Positions 24,567 to 32,180 of a stretch of DNA of 64,000 nucleotides are shown here, one piece after another (position 1 is the first letter of the stretch; each line of letters opens with the position of its first letter). The notes beneath the pieces were generated by a model. It had not been told where the DNA came from and did not search any database. It saw nothing but the letters and a program-made list of their open reading frames with translations. A program made the position numbers and the translations under genes. The stretch covers positions 131,126 to 195,125 of the forward strand of contig JJOH01000010.1 in assembly GCA_000696115.1 (NCBI GenBank), in the 5' to 3' direction. The DNA comes from Streptomyces olindensis. Its GTDB lineage: Bacteria; Actinomycetota; Actinomycetes; Streptomycetales; Streptomycetaceae.

Positions 24567-25686
24567 TTTCAGCGGGGGGAGGGCAATAGCGCTGCCACGC
24601 GTCGTGCAGATCGCTCGCGTAGTAGCCCTTCATGACGCTCCGGCCCGCCTTGATGTTGCGGGCCGCGATCGGGGCGTTGTCCGCAGTCATGTACTCCCGC
24701 AGCATCCGCGACAGCCCGCGCGCATCGAGCGGCTTGCCGCTCATGTCCGCCCAGGGGGCCTCTTCGAGGCTGTGGAGCCGGTCGAGGATGGCGACGGTGG
24801 GCAGGCGGTCGATGCCGTTGAACACGTAGTCGCGCAGGTCGGTGAGCAGGCGGATGCCGATGCTTCCCTTGTCGCTGGTCTTGGCCGCGTTCACCAGCTC
24901 GATGCACGCGGCTCGCGCCCGCTCCGGCCATGCTCCGCCCGCGGCGTCGGCCACGGCGAGCAGGGGTTCCCACACGTCCGCGGGCCGGTCGCTGATGCCT
25001 TCCGGGAGCTCCGGGAACACTCCGTCGACCACGTGGCGGACGGACTGTGTCCAGGCAGCGAGCCGGTCGCGCAGGGCGTGTCCTTCCTTCTCGTGGATGC
25101 GCTGCCGGAACGGCTCCACGCGCTCGTTGGGGGCGCGACGGCGCATGCGGACGATGACGGAGCGGGTCAGGATCGTGTCCGGCAGCGAGCCGAGTCCGGC
25201 GACCGCGACTCCGCAGAACGACGGGAACTCCTGTACCTGCTGGTTGGAGCCGTCGCCCACGCAGCGCCACATGACGCCGGAGCGCCGGTGACCGGCATTG
25301 AGGAACCCGCGGAGCTGTTCGTTCTCTCCAGCCTTGGGGCCGAAGACGGTGTCGATCTCGTCGAAGAGGATCGTGGGCCGTCCCTCCATCCCCGAGACCG
25401 CGCGGAAGAGCGCGGAGGCGGAGGCGTTGACCGCGACCATCGGTTGCGGCACGAGAGTTTCCACGATCTCCAGCGCCCGGGACTTGCCCGAGCCCGGCTC
25501 GGGCGACAGGAACGCGAGCCGCGGGGTGGAGTCGAAGCAGTCGAGCAGGTGCGCGTGCGCGTCCCACAGCGTCACGGCGACGTAGGCGGCTTCGAGGGGG
25601 AAGATGTTGAAGCGCCGGTGGAAGGCTTCGACCTCGTCGAGCAGTGCGGCGCCATCGGTGACGGGTGCCGGCGGATTGGTACTCAT
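24520..25686 (-). CDS. DUF3631 AAA+ ATPase, replication-associated
   Basis: 388 residues. Walker A is SPEPGSGKSRALE (about 58-70) and Walker B is TILFDEID (about 105-112). The C-terminal half holds the DUF3631 signature with a helical domain around SMGIRLL/SRMLREYMTADN. DUF3631 proteins act with prim-pol proteins in AICE and phage replication, probably as the helicase part. ATG at 25686 follows GGGAGG; the longer frame to 25725 overlaps the upstream gene. It is coupled by ATGA overlap (25683-25686) to the 118-aa gene, and that gene in turn to prim-pol. Confidence 0.88.
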   Translation of the reverse strand: MSTNPPAPVTDGAALLDEVEAFHRRFNIFPLEAAYVAVTLWDAHAHLLDCFDSTPRLAFLSPEPGSGKSRALEIVETLVPQPMVAVNASASALFRAVSGMEGRPTILFDEIDTVFGPKAGENEQLRGFLNAGHRRSGVMWRCVGDGSNQQVQEFPSFCGVAVAGLGSLPDTILTRSVIVRMRRRAPNERVEPFRQRIHEKEGHALRDRLAAWTQSVRHVVDGVFPELPEGISDRPADVWEPLLAVADAAGGAWPERARAACIELVNAAKTSDKGSIGIRLLTDLRDYVFNGIDRLPTVAILDRLHSLEEAPWADMSGKPLDARGLSRMLREYMTADNAPIAARNIKAGRSVMKGYYASDLHDAWQRYCPPPAESALLPLPPLPGRSEP

Positions 25687-26039
25687 GCCGCCTGCCTCCC
25701 TTCCTGGTTGCTGCGGAGCGGGCATGCGTCACGGTGGGCGGTGTGGTCGTCGATCAGGGCGAGCACCTTCCTGCGGCCGACGGCGCTGCGGTCGCGGCCG
25801 CACCGGCACGTCGAGGTGGCTGTGGGCACGGCGCCGCGCGGCGCGGAGATGTGCAGCCACGCGACCGGGCACCGGTCGTCTGCCTGGCGCGGGTCAGGGT
25901 GAAGAGCAAAGGGGACGCCCTTGCGGGCGGCGCCTTTCGGCTCGCCCACGGCCGGAGCGGACGCGGCTTGTACGGCGGCGCGCGGGCCGCTCGGGGTGGC
26001 GAGAAGGCTCTTCAGGGGGAGGTGGGGCGGGGTGCTCAT
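25683..26039 (-). CDS. Small AICE protein between prim-pol and DUF3631 (118 aa)
   Basis: 118 residues. The C-terminal part STCRCGRDRSAVGRRKVLAL followed by H..HRDACP contains Cys/His pairs (CRC, HTAHRDAC) that could bind zinc. The N terminus is Pro/Ala-rich and probably disordered. Both ends overlap neighbours by ATGA (26036-26039 and 25683-25686), so it is translated as part of the replication operon. The function is unknown; proteins of this shape recur in the same place in other AICEs as far as I recall. Confidence 0.8.
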   Translation of the reverse strand: MSTPPHLPLKSLLATPSGPRAAVQAASAPAVGEPKGAARKGVPFALHPDPRQADDRCPVAWLHISAPRGAVPTATSTCRCGRDRSAVGRRKVLALIDDHTAHRDACPLRSNQEGRQAA

Positions 26040-26923
26040 GCCGCCCTCCGCTGACCGTTGCGGGCAATCGACCAGTTCAGACCGCTGCGAATGGTCGCCT
26101 CACACGACCGCGGCGACAGACCGGCCTGCTCCCCCGCCCACTGAAGAGCCTCCTCAACCTGCTCCCTGGGGAGGTCGCCCCACGCGATGAACCGCCCCAG
26201 GGCTCGCGCCGCCCGGAGCAAGGTGGCGTTGCGCTCGCCCTCCGGCGCCTGCCGCACGGACGCGGTTTCCGCGTTCAAGCCCGCCGCGGCGTAGCGAGAG
26301 GCGCGAACGGCCGACGGTGCAGCCATTACCCGCGAGCTATGACGGACCGTCAGGCGGGCGCACAGCCATTCCGGCAGTGGTGCGGGCGACACGTCGTTGA
26401 CGACCGCGTAGGCCCCTGTGGGGGTGATGCTGCCGGGGGCTACGACGTAGCCACCCCACGCGCGGGTATCGATGCGCTTGCCGAGCCGTCCGGCCGTGTT
26501 GCCGAGCCGGACACCGGACGGGGCGGTGAAGTACAGATGCACTCCGCCGCTTGCGGTCCGCACCGTGCGGGTATTGGGGACCGCGTGCCCGGCGCGCTCG
26601 CAGAGCGCCGTGAAGGTCGTCACGCCGTTAGGCGTGCCCGTACTGCTCTTCCGCTTGGGCATGTCGAGGTCGACGACGACCAGCCCGGACGGTCCGGTCG
26701 CGATGCCGACGTTGAACGGCAGGTCGCCCCACGCGCGGCGGATGCGGTCGGGGTCGATGGTCGCGCGCTCTTCCCACTTGCGGTGACCGCCCGCACAGTC
26801 CCCGATTCCGGGGCAGACGTCCTCACCATGCAGGGCCGGACGCTTGTCGCCGGGACGGAGCGGCAGCACCGCCCATCCCCGCTCCGCGGCGTCCAGGGCG
26901 GCGAACAGGAGGTGACGGTTCAT
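26036..26923 (-). CDS. Bifunctional DNA primase/polymerase (prim-pol) replication protein
   Basis: 295 residues with the archaeo-eukaryotic primase/prim-pol fold. The catalytic acidic motif is LVVVDLDMPK (about 81-90), and SGGVHLYF (about 122-129) is the family's sGGxHxyF nucleotide-binding motif; WGGYVVAPGS follows. A C-terminal helical domain ends the protein. It probably primes, and may extend, DNA at the element's origin. ATG at 26923 gives MNRHLLFAALDAAERGWAVL, the usual beginning; the much longer frame upstream is non-coding. A 25-codon leader overlaps this start by ATGA. Confidence 0.93.
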   Translation of the reverse strand: MNRHLLFAALDAAERGWAVLPLRPGDKRPALHGEDVCPGIGDCAGGHRKWEERATIDPDRIRRAWGDLPFNVGIATGPSGLVVVDLDMPKRKSSTGTPNGVTTFTALCERAGHAVPNTRTVRTASGGVHLYFTAPSGVRLGNTAGRLGKRIDTRAWGGYVVAPGSITPTGAYAVVNDVSPAPLPEWLCARLTVRHSSRVMAAPSAVRASRYAAAGLNAETASVRQAPEGERNATLLRAARALGRFIAWGDLPREQVEEALQWAGEQAGLSPRSCEATIRSGLNWSIARNGQRRAA

Positions 26924-26997
26924 GCCGTCACCCCCGACGTGCTCGATGGGGTGGCATGGGCCGGACGGCCCTCGCCGAATGACGCTCGTTGGGTCAT
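26920..26997 (-). CDS. Leader peptide coupled to prim-pol (25 aa)
   Basis: A 26-codon frame from ATG at 26997, preceded by AGGAG at 27007-27011. Its TGA shares bases with the prim-pol ATG (ATGA at 26920-26923). The start lies at the equivalent place to the start of the 96-aa gene behind the second copy of the same hairpin leader (33,469-33,542). The peptide has no recognisable motif; translation coupling is its likely purpose. It is too short for ordinary gene prediction. Confidence 0.55.
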   Translation of the reverse strand: MTQRASFGEGRPAHATPSSTSGVTA

Positions 26998-27077
26998 GCT
27001 GGATGTCTCCTGCTCTCTTGGAGGGACTGGAGAACCGGGGCGGGCGCAGGCTTGTGGTGAGACGGCGCCCGCCCCGG
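26998..27077 (-). ncRNA. Structured leader, copy 1 (upstream of the prim-pol operon)
   Basis: On the minus strand a 13-bp stem (27065-27077 with 27035-27047) encloses a 17-nt loop. Then comes a conserved strand ending GTCCCTCC (27020-27027) and the AGGAG ribosome-binding site. Copy 2 at 33,469-33,542 has the same 13-bp stem length, nearly the same loop (plus strand AGGCTTGTGGTGAGACG against AGGCGTGTTGGTGAGACG) and the same downstream strand, but different inner stem bases that still pair. CCTCC could pair with the ribosome-binding site. Confidence 0.6.
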
Positions 27078-27083
27078 GCGTAG

Positions 27084-27593
27084 CTAGTGGTTCTTGGCCC
27101 AGTGGGCGTATTCCTGGCGGACGTAGCCGCGCGGCTCGGCGGCCGTCGCCGGGTGCTCCGGCCGGTGCGGGGCGCCGTGGTAGCCGCCCTTGCCGTCGAG
27201 GTCGTAGGCGATGAGCCGACGGGCCGCTTCCGTGGCCACCTCAGCCGCGTCGCTGCGGATGCCGTCTGCGTTGTCGAGCAGCGCGATGCGGTCCAGCAGC
27301 GCGGCCTTACGGAGCCAGTACTCCCGGTCCAGGTCCTCGCCGAACGGCTTGTCGGCCGCCGTGCCGGCGGTCCATCCGATCTCGCGGATGACGCTCGGGG
27401 CGAGCGCGTACGCCTCTTCCGGCGTGGGCCACGGCTCCGGCTCGGGCCGGTGCTCGGCGGGGGCATACAGGCGGTTGCGCTTGCCGTCGCGGGTGGGGCA
27501 GACGGTCACGGTGCCGACGGCGAACGTGCGGTCCAGAGCGGCGACGACACGGTCCGTGTCGGCGGGCTCGCAGACGATGCGGATCTCGAACAC
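27084..27593 (-). CDS. AICE hypothetical protein (169 aa)
   Basis: 169 residues starting at GTG 27593 (MFEIRIVCEPADTDRVVAAL) behind AAAGGAA. The N-terminal ~45 residues form an alternating strand-helix unit (FEIRIVCEP...VVAALDRTF...TVTVCPTRDGKRNRLY). The remainder (AYALAPSVIREIGWTAG, AALLDRIALLDNADGIRSDA) is helical and Ala-rich. No family is recognised. It lies 13 bases downstream of the TGT-like gene on the minus strand and is probably in the same transcript, so it could be a partner of that enzyme. It ends just before structured leader 1. Confidence 0.7.
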   Translation of the reverse strand: MFEIRIVCEPADTDRVVAALDRTFAVGTVTVCPTRDGKRNRLYAPAEHRPEPEPWPTPEEAYALAPSVIREIGWTAGTAADKPFGEDLDREYWLRKAALLDRIALLDNADGIRSDAAEVATEAARRLIAYDLDGKGGYHGAPHRPEHPATAAEPRGYVRQEYAHWAKNH

Positions 27594-27606
27594 GGGGTTC
27601 CTTTCG

Positions 27607-28401
27607 TCAGGCTGCGTCGAGGAAGGGCTGTTGCCAGGGCGGGAGGCTGGCCAGGACGCGGGTACGCCAGCGCATGGCGTAGTCGATGCAGTTGGCGCAG
27701 TTCTTGTGCGTGTGGCCAGGCAGTGGTGGCCTGCGGCGGGCGTGGTAGCTCCATGCGGCGGAATCGGCCGAAGCGAGCAGGTGGCCGACCCGTTCCAGGC
27801 CGAGAATCTTGAAGCCGAAGCCGTGCAGCTTCAGCCCGCGTGCGGCCATCGCGGTCACGATTGCCGCTCCCTCGCGGGTGGACTGAAGGCGGCAGACCGA
27901 GCCGAGCCCGACCGTGGGTTCGCTGCTCAGGTCGACCCCGGCTCGCTCGTACAGTTCCGCGCACCATTCGTAGTCCGCGACCGTCCGCCCTTGCAGGACA
28001 GGAGCTATGCGCATCTCGGGGGCGAGGGAGCGCAGTTCGAGGAAGTTGGCGACGGTGCGGCGGATGTGCTCCGGCACGCTGAGGTGGGTGCCGGTGAAGA
28101 CGTTCGGCCCTGCCGCGCCGCCGTGGATGATGAGGTCTTCGCACATCCAGTCCTGCGGGGCGGCCCAGTCGTAGGGACCGACGCATTCCCAGATACGGCG
28201 CAGGTCCTCGATGTACTGGCGCGGGGTGCGCGTCCAACGGCCGTGCCGCTGGAGCTCCGAGAACCCGCCGGAGTCCACCGCGTACGGGCCGCGCGCCTCA
28301 TCCAGCTTCACCGCGTTCACGAAGTGCTCGGACTTCAGGAACAGCGGCACGTCGGTCAGCCGGACCCAGTGGCGTTTGTGGGTGGTCAGGTAGAAGCGCA
28401 A
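27607..28401 (-). CDS. tRNA-guanine-transglycosylase-like / DpdA-family protein
   Basis: 264 residues, shorter than tRNA TGTs (about 370-390). Motifs of the TGT-like TIM barrel are visible. Asp43 lies in AVDSGGFSEL (compare DSGGFQ in bacterial TGT), with PQDWMCED (82-89), PVLQGRT, VGLGSVCRLQ (164-173), LKLHGFGFK (191-198) and SADSAAWSYHAR (211-222), whose Asp213 aligns with the nucleophile in archaeal FDSAAYALYAR. His231 and Cys235-x2-Cys238 could be the zinc site. In phages and islands DpdA relatives exchange guanine for 7-deazaguanine in DNA. TTG at 28401 is chosen because GGGGGG lies seven bases upstream. No preQ0 synthesis genes are in the element. Confidence 0.72.
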   Translation of the reverse strand: MRFYLTTHKRHWVRLTDVPLFLKSEHFVNAVKLDEARGPYAVDSGGFSELQRHGRWTRTPRQYIEDLRRIWECVGPYDWAAPQDWMCEDLIIHGGAAGPNVFTGTHLSVPEHIRRTVANFLELRSLAPEMRIAPVLQGRTVADYEWCAELYERAGVDLSSEPTVGLGSVCRLQSTREGAAIVTAMAARGLKLHGFGFKILGLERVGHLLASADSAAWSYHARRRPPLPGHTHKNCANCIDYAMRWRTRVLASLPPWQQPFLDAA

Positions 28402-28415
28402 ACCGATCCCCCCTC

Positions 28416-28877
28416 TCAGCCGTGGAAGTGGCTGCGCTTGATGACGGCCTTGCGGATGTTGACCGTGGTCCCGCCGCCGTGGCCGCTCGCGCTGAGGACC
28501 TGTACGGCCACCCAGCCGCCGAAGATGACCGCGGCGAGGACGACCAGTTGGGTGATGAGCGCGGTCAGTGCGGTGATGAACGCGGTCAGCAGGAACAGTC
28601 CGCCGCAGACCGCGCCGAAGCCGATGCCTCCGAGGGCGATGTTCACCGCCGTCCGGGAGACGGGCGGCTTGGCCGCGACCGGCTCGGGCTTGGCTGGTTC
28701 GACGGCGTAGCCGATGACGACGCGGCCGTCCGGCAGGACAACACTCGTCACGGCCGGGACGCTGCCCGCCTGTAACGGGACGACCGGCGCGGACGGAACC
28801 GGGGCGAGCGGGGTAGGCCGGTGGACTTCAACGGCCGCCTCACGACGGCCGGGCACGAGGTTGGCGGGTTCGTTCAT
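28416..28877 (-). CDS. Spd-like membrane protein of the transfer module (153 aa)
   Basis: 153 residues. A Pro-rich cytoplasmic N terminus (about 1-70) with a small strand motif (VVLPDGRVVIGY) precedes a hydrophobic pair of helices (about 84-130; IALGGIGFGAVCGGLFLLTAF, VVLAAVIFGGWVAVQVL) and a basic tail. Size, topology and position fit AICE plasmid-spread (Spd) proteins that help distribute DNA along mycelial septa with TraB. ATG at 28877 has GGAGG upstream. No closer family is recognised. Confidence 0.75.
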   Translation of the reverse strand: MNEPANLVPGRREAAVEVHRPTPLAPVPSAPVVPLQAGSVPAVTSVVLPDGRVVIGYAVEPAKPEPVAAKPPVSRTAVNIALGGIGFGAVCGGLFLLTAFITALTALITQLVVLAAVIFGGWVAVQVLSASGHGGGTTVNIRKAVIKRSHFHG

Positions 28878-28891
28878 GGTTGCGCCTCCTG

Positions 28892-29083
28892 TCAGCCGAG
28901 GTCGTTGAGGGCGTCGGCGCATGCCTGCACGAGGTTGTGGATGGGCTCGTACGCGCCGGTCCCGGCGGCGAAGAAGCCGAAGAGGAACAGGACGATGGCC
29001 GCGCCTCCCCCGGCGGACTTGGTCTTGACGGCCAGGGCGGACGCGGCGCCGAAGAGCAGCACGGCGGAGATGTTGAGGATCAT
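28892..29083 (-). CDS. Two-helix Spd-like membrane peptide (63 aa)
   Basis: 63 residues: two transmembrane helices (about 2-19 and 25-45; ISAVLLFGAASALAV and AIVLFLFGFFAAGTGAY) with a short basic loop, then an amphipathic tail (IHNLVQACADALNDLG). Matches small SpdB-type proteins found between traB and replication genes in AICEs. Starts at ATG 29083, 13 bases after the preceding gene; likely co-transcribed. Confidence 0.8.
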   Translation of the reverse strand: MILNISAVLLFGAASALAVKTKSAGGGAAIVLFLFGFFAAGTGAYEPIHNLVQACADALNDLG

Positions 29084-29096
29084 CGGAGCCTTCCGG

Positions 29097-29354
29097 TCAG
29101 GGGGTGTCGGTGCCCGCGCGGTAGATGCGGGCCCAGCGGTTGTAGAGCCAGCGGCCGACGCGTATGCGCTTGCCGGTGGCCTTGCAGCGGCGGCAGTCCT
29201 TGCCGCGCTTCATGCGGCCCTTGCGGTCGGTCTTCATGGCGAAGCCCCAGCCGTTGCACTTGCGGCAGTTGCCGAACGGCGAGGCAGCACACACCGCGAC
29301 GTAACACAGCGTTACGCCGAGAATCAGGGTGATAGCGAGCAGGACAGGGGTCAT
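29097..29354 (-). CDS. Membrane-tethered zinc-ribbon protein (85 aa)
   Basis: 85 residues. One N-terminal transmembrane helix (about 3-24) is followed by two Cys pairs, CRKCNGWG and CRRCKATG, which resemble the CxxCxGxG repeats of DnaJ zinc fingers, and a basic C terminus (RIRVGRWLYNRWARIYR). The combination of a membrane anchor, zinc module and basic patch suggests a nucleic-acid or protein adaptor of the transfer apparatus. It is a recurrent AICE small protein as far as I recall; the function is unproven. Confidence 0.78.
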   Translation of the reverse strand: MTPVLLAITLILGVTLCYVAVCAASPFGNCRKCNGWGFAMKTDRKGRMKRGKDCRRCKATGKRIRVGRWLYNRWARIYRAGTDTP

Positions 29355-29397
29355 GACGAGCCCTTCCAGGCGGGTTTCAGGGGTTTCCGCAGGTGGG

Positions 29398-29485
29398 CCG
29401 CTATCCGCTAGCGGCCTGCTCAGAGCGGTTTTGGGGCGCTAGCGGAGCCGCTAACGTTAGCGGGGTGTGCCGCTAGCGCTAGCGG
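29398..29485. repeat. Palindromic CCGCTAGC cluster downstream of traB (candidate clt locus)
   Basis: CCGCTAGCGG (29405-29414), CCGCTAACGTTAGCGG (29448-29463, perfect 16-bp palindrome) and CCGCTAGCGCTAGCGG (29470-29485, perfect 16-bp palindrome), plus single CCGCTA and GCTAGCGG copies. The centres of the two 16-mers are 22 bp apart, two helical turns. In Streptomyces plasmids the cis-acting transfer locus clt, made of 8-bp TraB recognition repeats, commonly adjoins traB; this cluster abuts the traB stop. Function is inferred from location and structure. Confidence 0.65.
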
Positions 29486-29495
29486 CCCCGGAGCC

Positions 29496-31709
29496 TCAGC
29501 CCGCGTCCCGCTTTCCATCACGCTCCGCAATCGCAGCGGTGATGTGGGAGCGGTCGATGCCGCGCCGGTTGACGACCTTGCCCTTCACGCGGCGGCCCAC
29601 CTGGATGGTGGAGATGCCGTGCGGCTTGAGCGCGGCGGCGAGCCCTTCGGGGTCCCAGCCGTCGTAGAGCTCCTCGCGCAGCTCTGCGAGCCGGGCGACG
29701 ACGGTCTCGGACCACACCTTGGGCTCATCGGCCGGCACAACGGCGAGGATGTCGCGCAGCAGGTCATACGCGCTGGTGACCGGCTCGGGTGCCTCGCCGA
29801 GCGCGTGGCCGGACAGGGTGCCCGCTTCCTCGCGCAGGCGGCGGGCGCGGGCGCCGATGGCGTCTGCCCCCTGTCCGTCGACGTAGATGGAGCGCACGAT
29901 CCGGGCGTCGGAGCCTTCACCGACGAAGTAGTGAATGCCCTTGTCACCCCAGGCGAACATCGTCGCCCGCACGCCCCGCTTGTAGGCGGACGTGCCGAGC
30001 ACCATGTCGTTCTCCAGCTGGCCCATGACCTTCAGGCACCAGCGGGCCGACGCATTCGCGGAGATGCCAGTCGGGAGTGCCTTGGCGTCCGGGCGCTGCG
30101 TGGCGAGCAGCAGCACGATGCCGGTGGCCGGACCGCGCTTGACCAGGTCAGTTGCGATCTCCTCGAACTCCTTGGCGTGCTCAGGGTGCTCGAAGAGCAC
30201 CTGGCACTCATCCACGCCGATCACGATCGGGTGCAGCCCCAGGGAGCGCTTGTCGGCAAGGGCGCTGGTCACCTTCGACTCCGGGCAGACATCCCGCGGA
30301 AGCGACCGGATCACCTTCGTACGGCGCCGCAACTCCTCGCGCAGCGCCCGGAAGTCGTTCAGGCAGTAGGTGATGGAGTCGTCATCGTCGCCCGCGGCGT
30401 GCCGGTGGGAGACGGCGTCACCGACCGGGTCCAGGTCGCCGGTGCCCTTCATGTCGTAGGTGTGCAGCTCCGCCCGCGGGTCGAGGGCGGCGATGAGCAG
30501 CAGCAGACGGAGCAGGAAGGTCTTGCCCATGCGGGGGATGGCGCCGATGACGCCCGCGATGTACATGAGCGTTGCTTCGACCCAGCGTCCGCGCTGGTCG
30601 GTGCCGTAGGCGACCGGCTTGAACAGGTCGACCGAACCCGACTTGAGCAGCGGCCACTTGGGCTGCTTGGCGCGGGACATGTCCTGATCGCCGACCCACA
30701 GCACGAGGTGACCGGTGTGCTCATCCGGTACCGCTTCGGGCCACACACAGCCCAGCGGGCGGCGCAGGCCGGAGGCGAGCCGGTCGCGACGCTCGATGAC
30801 GTCGGTCACCGTAACGCCGTACGGCAGGTTGCCCTCCGCACGCCAACCGGGGCCGTCGCGGGTGATCGGGGCGGTGAACTCGAACCCGTCCCGCCCCTTG
30901 GCCTGCGCCTGGTTGATGGCCGGGATGCCGAGCGCCCCGAGCGCACGCAGCACGATGTCACTGGTGAGCTTGACCGCCTTGGGCAGTTCCACAGCCCTGT
31001 GGATAACCGGCGCATCCGCCTGCTGACCGGCGTAGCCGAGCGCCATCAGCACCGCGCTCACCGACACCGCCTGAAGCCAGCCGGGGGCGAGCACGTACAT
31101 CGCGAGCGCGGCGCCGAGCCCGACGAACATGGCGAGCACGGCAACGAGGGTGCGCAGCCGGACGCGTCCGTCGCGCTGCCGCGACAGCTTCAGGTACTCG
31201 GCTGCGTCCTCGCGGCGGACCGCGGCGAGTCGGACCGGCTCGCCCTCACGGTCGGCCACCCACCGCATCGTGCCGCCCACGAATCGCGCGGCACCGGTCG
31301 GTGCCTGAAGCGTGAGCCGTGCGGCGTAGACCGGGGCACGAAGCGCGTGATACCCGGCGGCGTGGGCGTAGTGGCGGGCCACCCACGCCGTGGCGGTCCG
31401 CAGCTCCGCCACCGACCGCAGCCACACGGGAACGACCGCACGGCGCTGCGCCCCGCGCAGCCGACCGAGGTAACCCGGACCGGTGGCCGTCGGGGTCGGC
31501 TGGTCGACCATCACGCGGACGGTCGGGTCGCCCGACCCGTCGGCGTAGGAGTCGGTCGACCGGTCGGCGTCGGGTCGGGTGGTCGGGTCGGCCGACTCGG
31601 CACGGGCCGACCGTGCCTTGTCGAGGTCGACTACCTCGCCCCCGGAGTCGGCTGCCATCTCGGCTTCGAGTCGGTGGAACAGTTCGTTGTCGTCGTCGGG
31701 GTGCTTCAC
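29496..31709 (-). CDS. traB: TraB, FtsK/SpoIIIE-type DNA translocase
   Basis: 737 residues. An N-terminal region is hydrophilic and repetitive (about 30-70), followed by a membrane segment (about 185-230; VAVLAMFVGLGAALAMYVLAP) and the RecA-like motor with Walker A GAIPRMGKT (389-397) and Walker B IVIGVDEC (Asp500-Glu501). A C-terminal winged helix (about 675-725; GWDPEGLAAALKPHGISTIQVG) should read 8-bp recognition repeats. TraB alone transfers double-stranded DNA between Streptomyces hyphae. GTG at 31709 follows GGAAGGGAA. It is separated from the RRQRL gene by a hairpin. Confidence 0.96.
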   Translation of the reverse strand: MKHPDDDNELFHRLEAEMAADSGGEVVDLDKARSARAESADPTTRPDADRSTDSYADGSGDPTVRVMVDQPTPTATGPGYLGRLRGAQRRAVVPVWLRSVAELRTATAWVARHYAHAAGYHALRAPVYAARLTLQAPTGAARFVGGTMRWVADREGEPVRLAAVRREDAAEYLKLSRQRDGRVRLRTLVAVLAMFVGLGAALAMYVLAPGWLQAVSVSAVLMALGYAGQQADAPVIHRAVELPKAVKLTSDIVLRALGALGIPAINQAQAKGRDGFEFTAPITRDGPGWRAEGNLPYGVTVTDVIERRDRLASGLRRPLGCVWPEAVPDEHTGHLVLWVGDQDMSRAKQPKWPLLKSGSVDLFKPVAYGTDQRGRWVEATLMYIAGVIGAIPRMGKTFLLRLLLLIAALDPRAELHTYDMKGTGDLDPVGDAVSHRHAAGDDDDSITYCLNDFRALREELRRRTKVIRSLPRDVCPESKVTSALADKRSLGLHPIVIGVDECQVLFEHPEHAKEFEEIATDLVKRGPATGIVLLLATQRPDAKALPTGISANASARWCLKVMGQLENDMVLGTSAYKRGVRATMFAWGDKGIHYFVGEGSDARIVRSIYVDGQGADAIGARARRLREEAGTLSGHALGEAPEPVTSAYDLLRDILAVVPADEPKVWSETVVARLAELREELYDGWDPEGLAAALKPHGISTIQVGRRVKGKVVNRRGIDRSHITAAIAERDGKRDAG

Positions 31710-31780
31710 TGAGATTCCCTTCCATTGGGAGGCAGGCGGGGCCGGTCCGTCGCTGTAGGAGGTGGGCGGACCGGCCCTGC
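31710..31780 (-). promoter_or_regulatory. Hairpin leader upstream of traB (possible third copy)
   Basis: An 11-bp perfect stem (31739-31749 with 31767-31777) with a 17-nt loop lies between the RRQRL stop and traB. Its plus-strand flank (GGGAGGCAGGCGGGGCCGG, 31,727-31,745) resembles the flank of the two structured leaders, and the loop shares only a weak TGTAGGAG/TGTTGGTGAG similarity. It may be a diverged member of the same family or a simple terminator/attenuator. Confidence 0.5.
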
Positions 31781-31799
31781 CGGATGATTGGTGCGCAGT

Positions 31800-32180
31800 T
31801 CAAGCGGCGCGCTGTTCCTCGGGGTAGGCGCAGGGCACGCACATGCCGAGCGAGACCGGGATGACGTATCCGGCTTCCGTCCGGCACACCGGGCAGGTAC
31901 GGCGGGCACGCATCGCCTTGGCGAGCGCGGCCCGCTTGCCGGGCGTCATCGGGCGGACCGGCTTGGCGCGGTCGACGCGGTAGAGGTAGGCGACCAGCGG
32001 GCCGCGCCGGTAGCGCGGGCGCAGCACCTGAGCCGCGATCGGCTGCCCGCCCGGACGTAAGCCCCGGGCGCGTAGCTGGCGGCGCGTGGCAAGCCCGTCG
32101 GGGGCGTAGCGCCATGGGTAGGTGGGGATGCCGTACTGGCTGCCGGAGGGGTCGTAGCACTTGCCAAATGCCGCGGACAT
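31800..32180 (-). CDS. RRQRL-motif zinc-binding AICE protein
   Basis: 126 residues. Contains the namesake ATRRQLRARGLRPGGQP (about 31-47), a region RRGPLVAYLYRVDRAKPVRP typical of the family, and a C-terminal zinc site CPVCRTE...MCVPC. The family is found almost only in actinobacterial mobile elements; the function is unknown but it sits beside transfer genes. Its ATG shares one base with the DUF2637 stop (TGATG at 32178-32182), so they are coupled. Confidence 0.85.
   Translation of the reverse strand: MSAAFGKCYDPSGSQYGIPTYPWRYAPDGLATRRQLRARGLRPGGQPIAAQVLRPRYRRGPLVAYLYRVDRAKPVRPMTPGKRAALAKAMRARRTCPVCRTEAGYVIPVSLGMCVPCAYPEEQRAA

Noticed and set aside
31490..31620. GGTCGG-rich stretch in the 5' part of traB as a possible partition or recognition site
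   Set aside because: It lies within coding sequence for a low-complexity Asp/Ser/Thr/Arg segment, and codon choice alone can produce the repeats.
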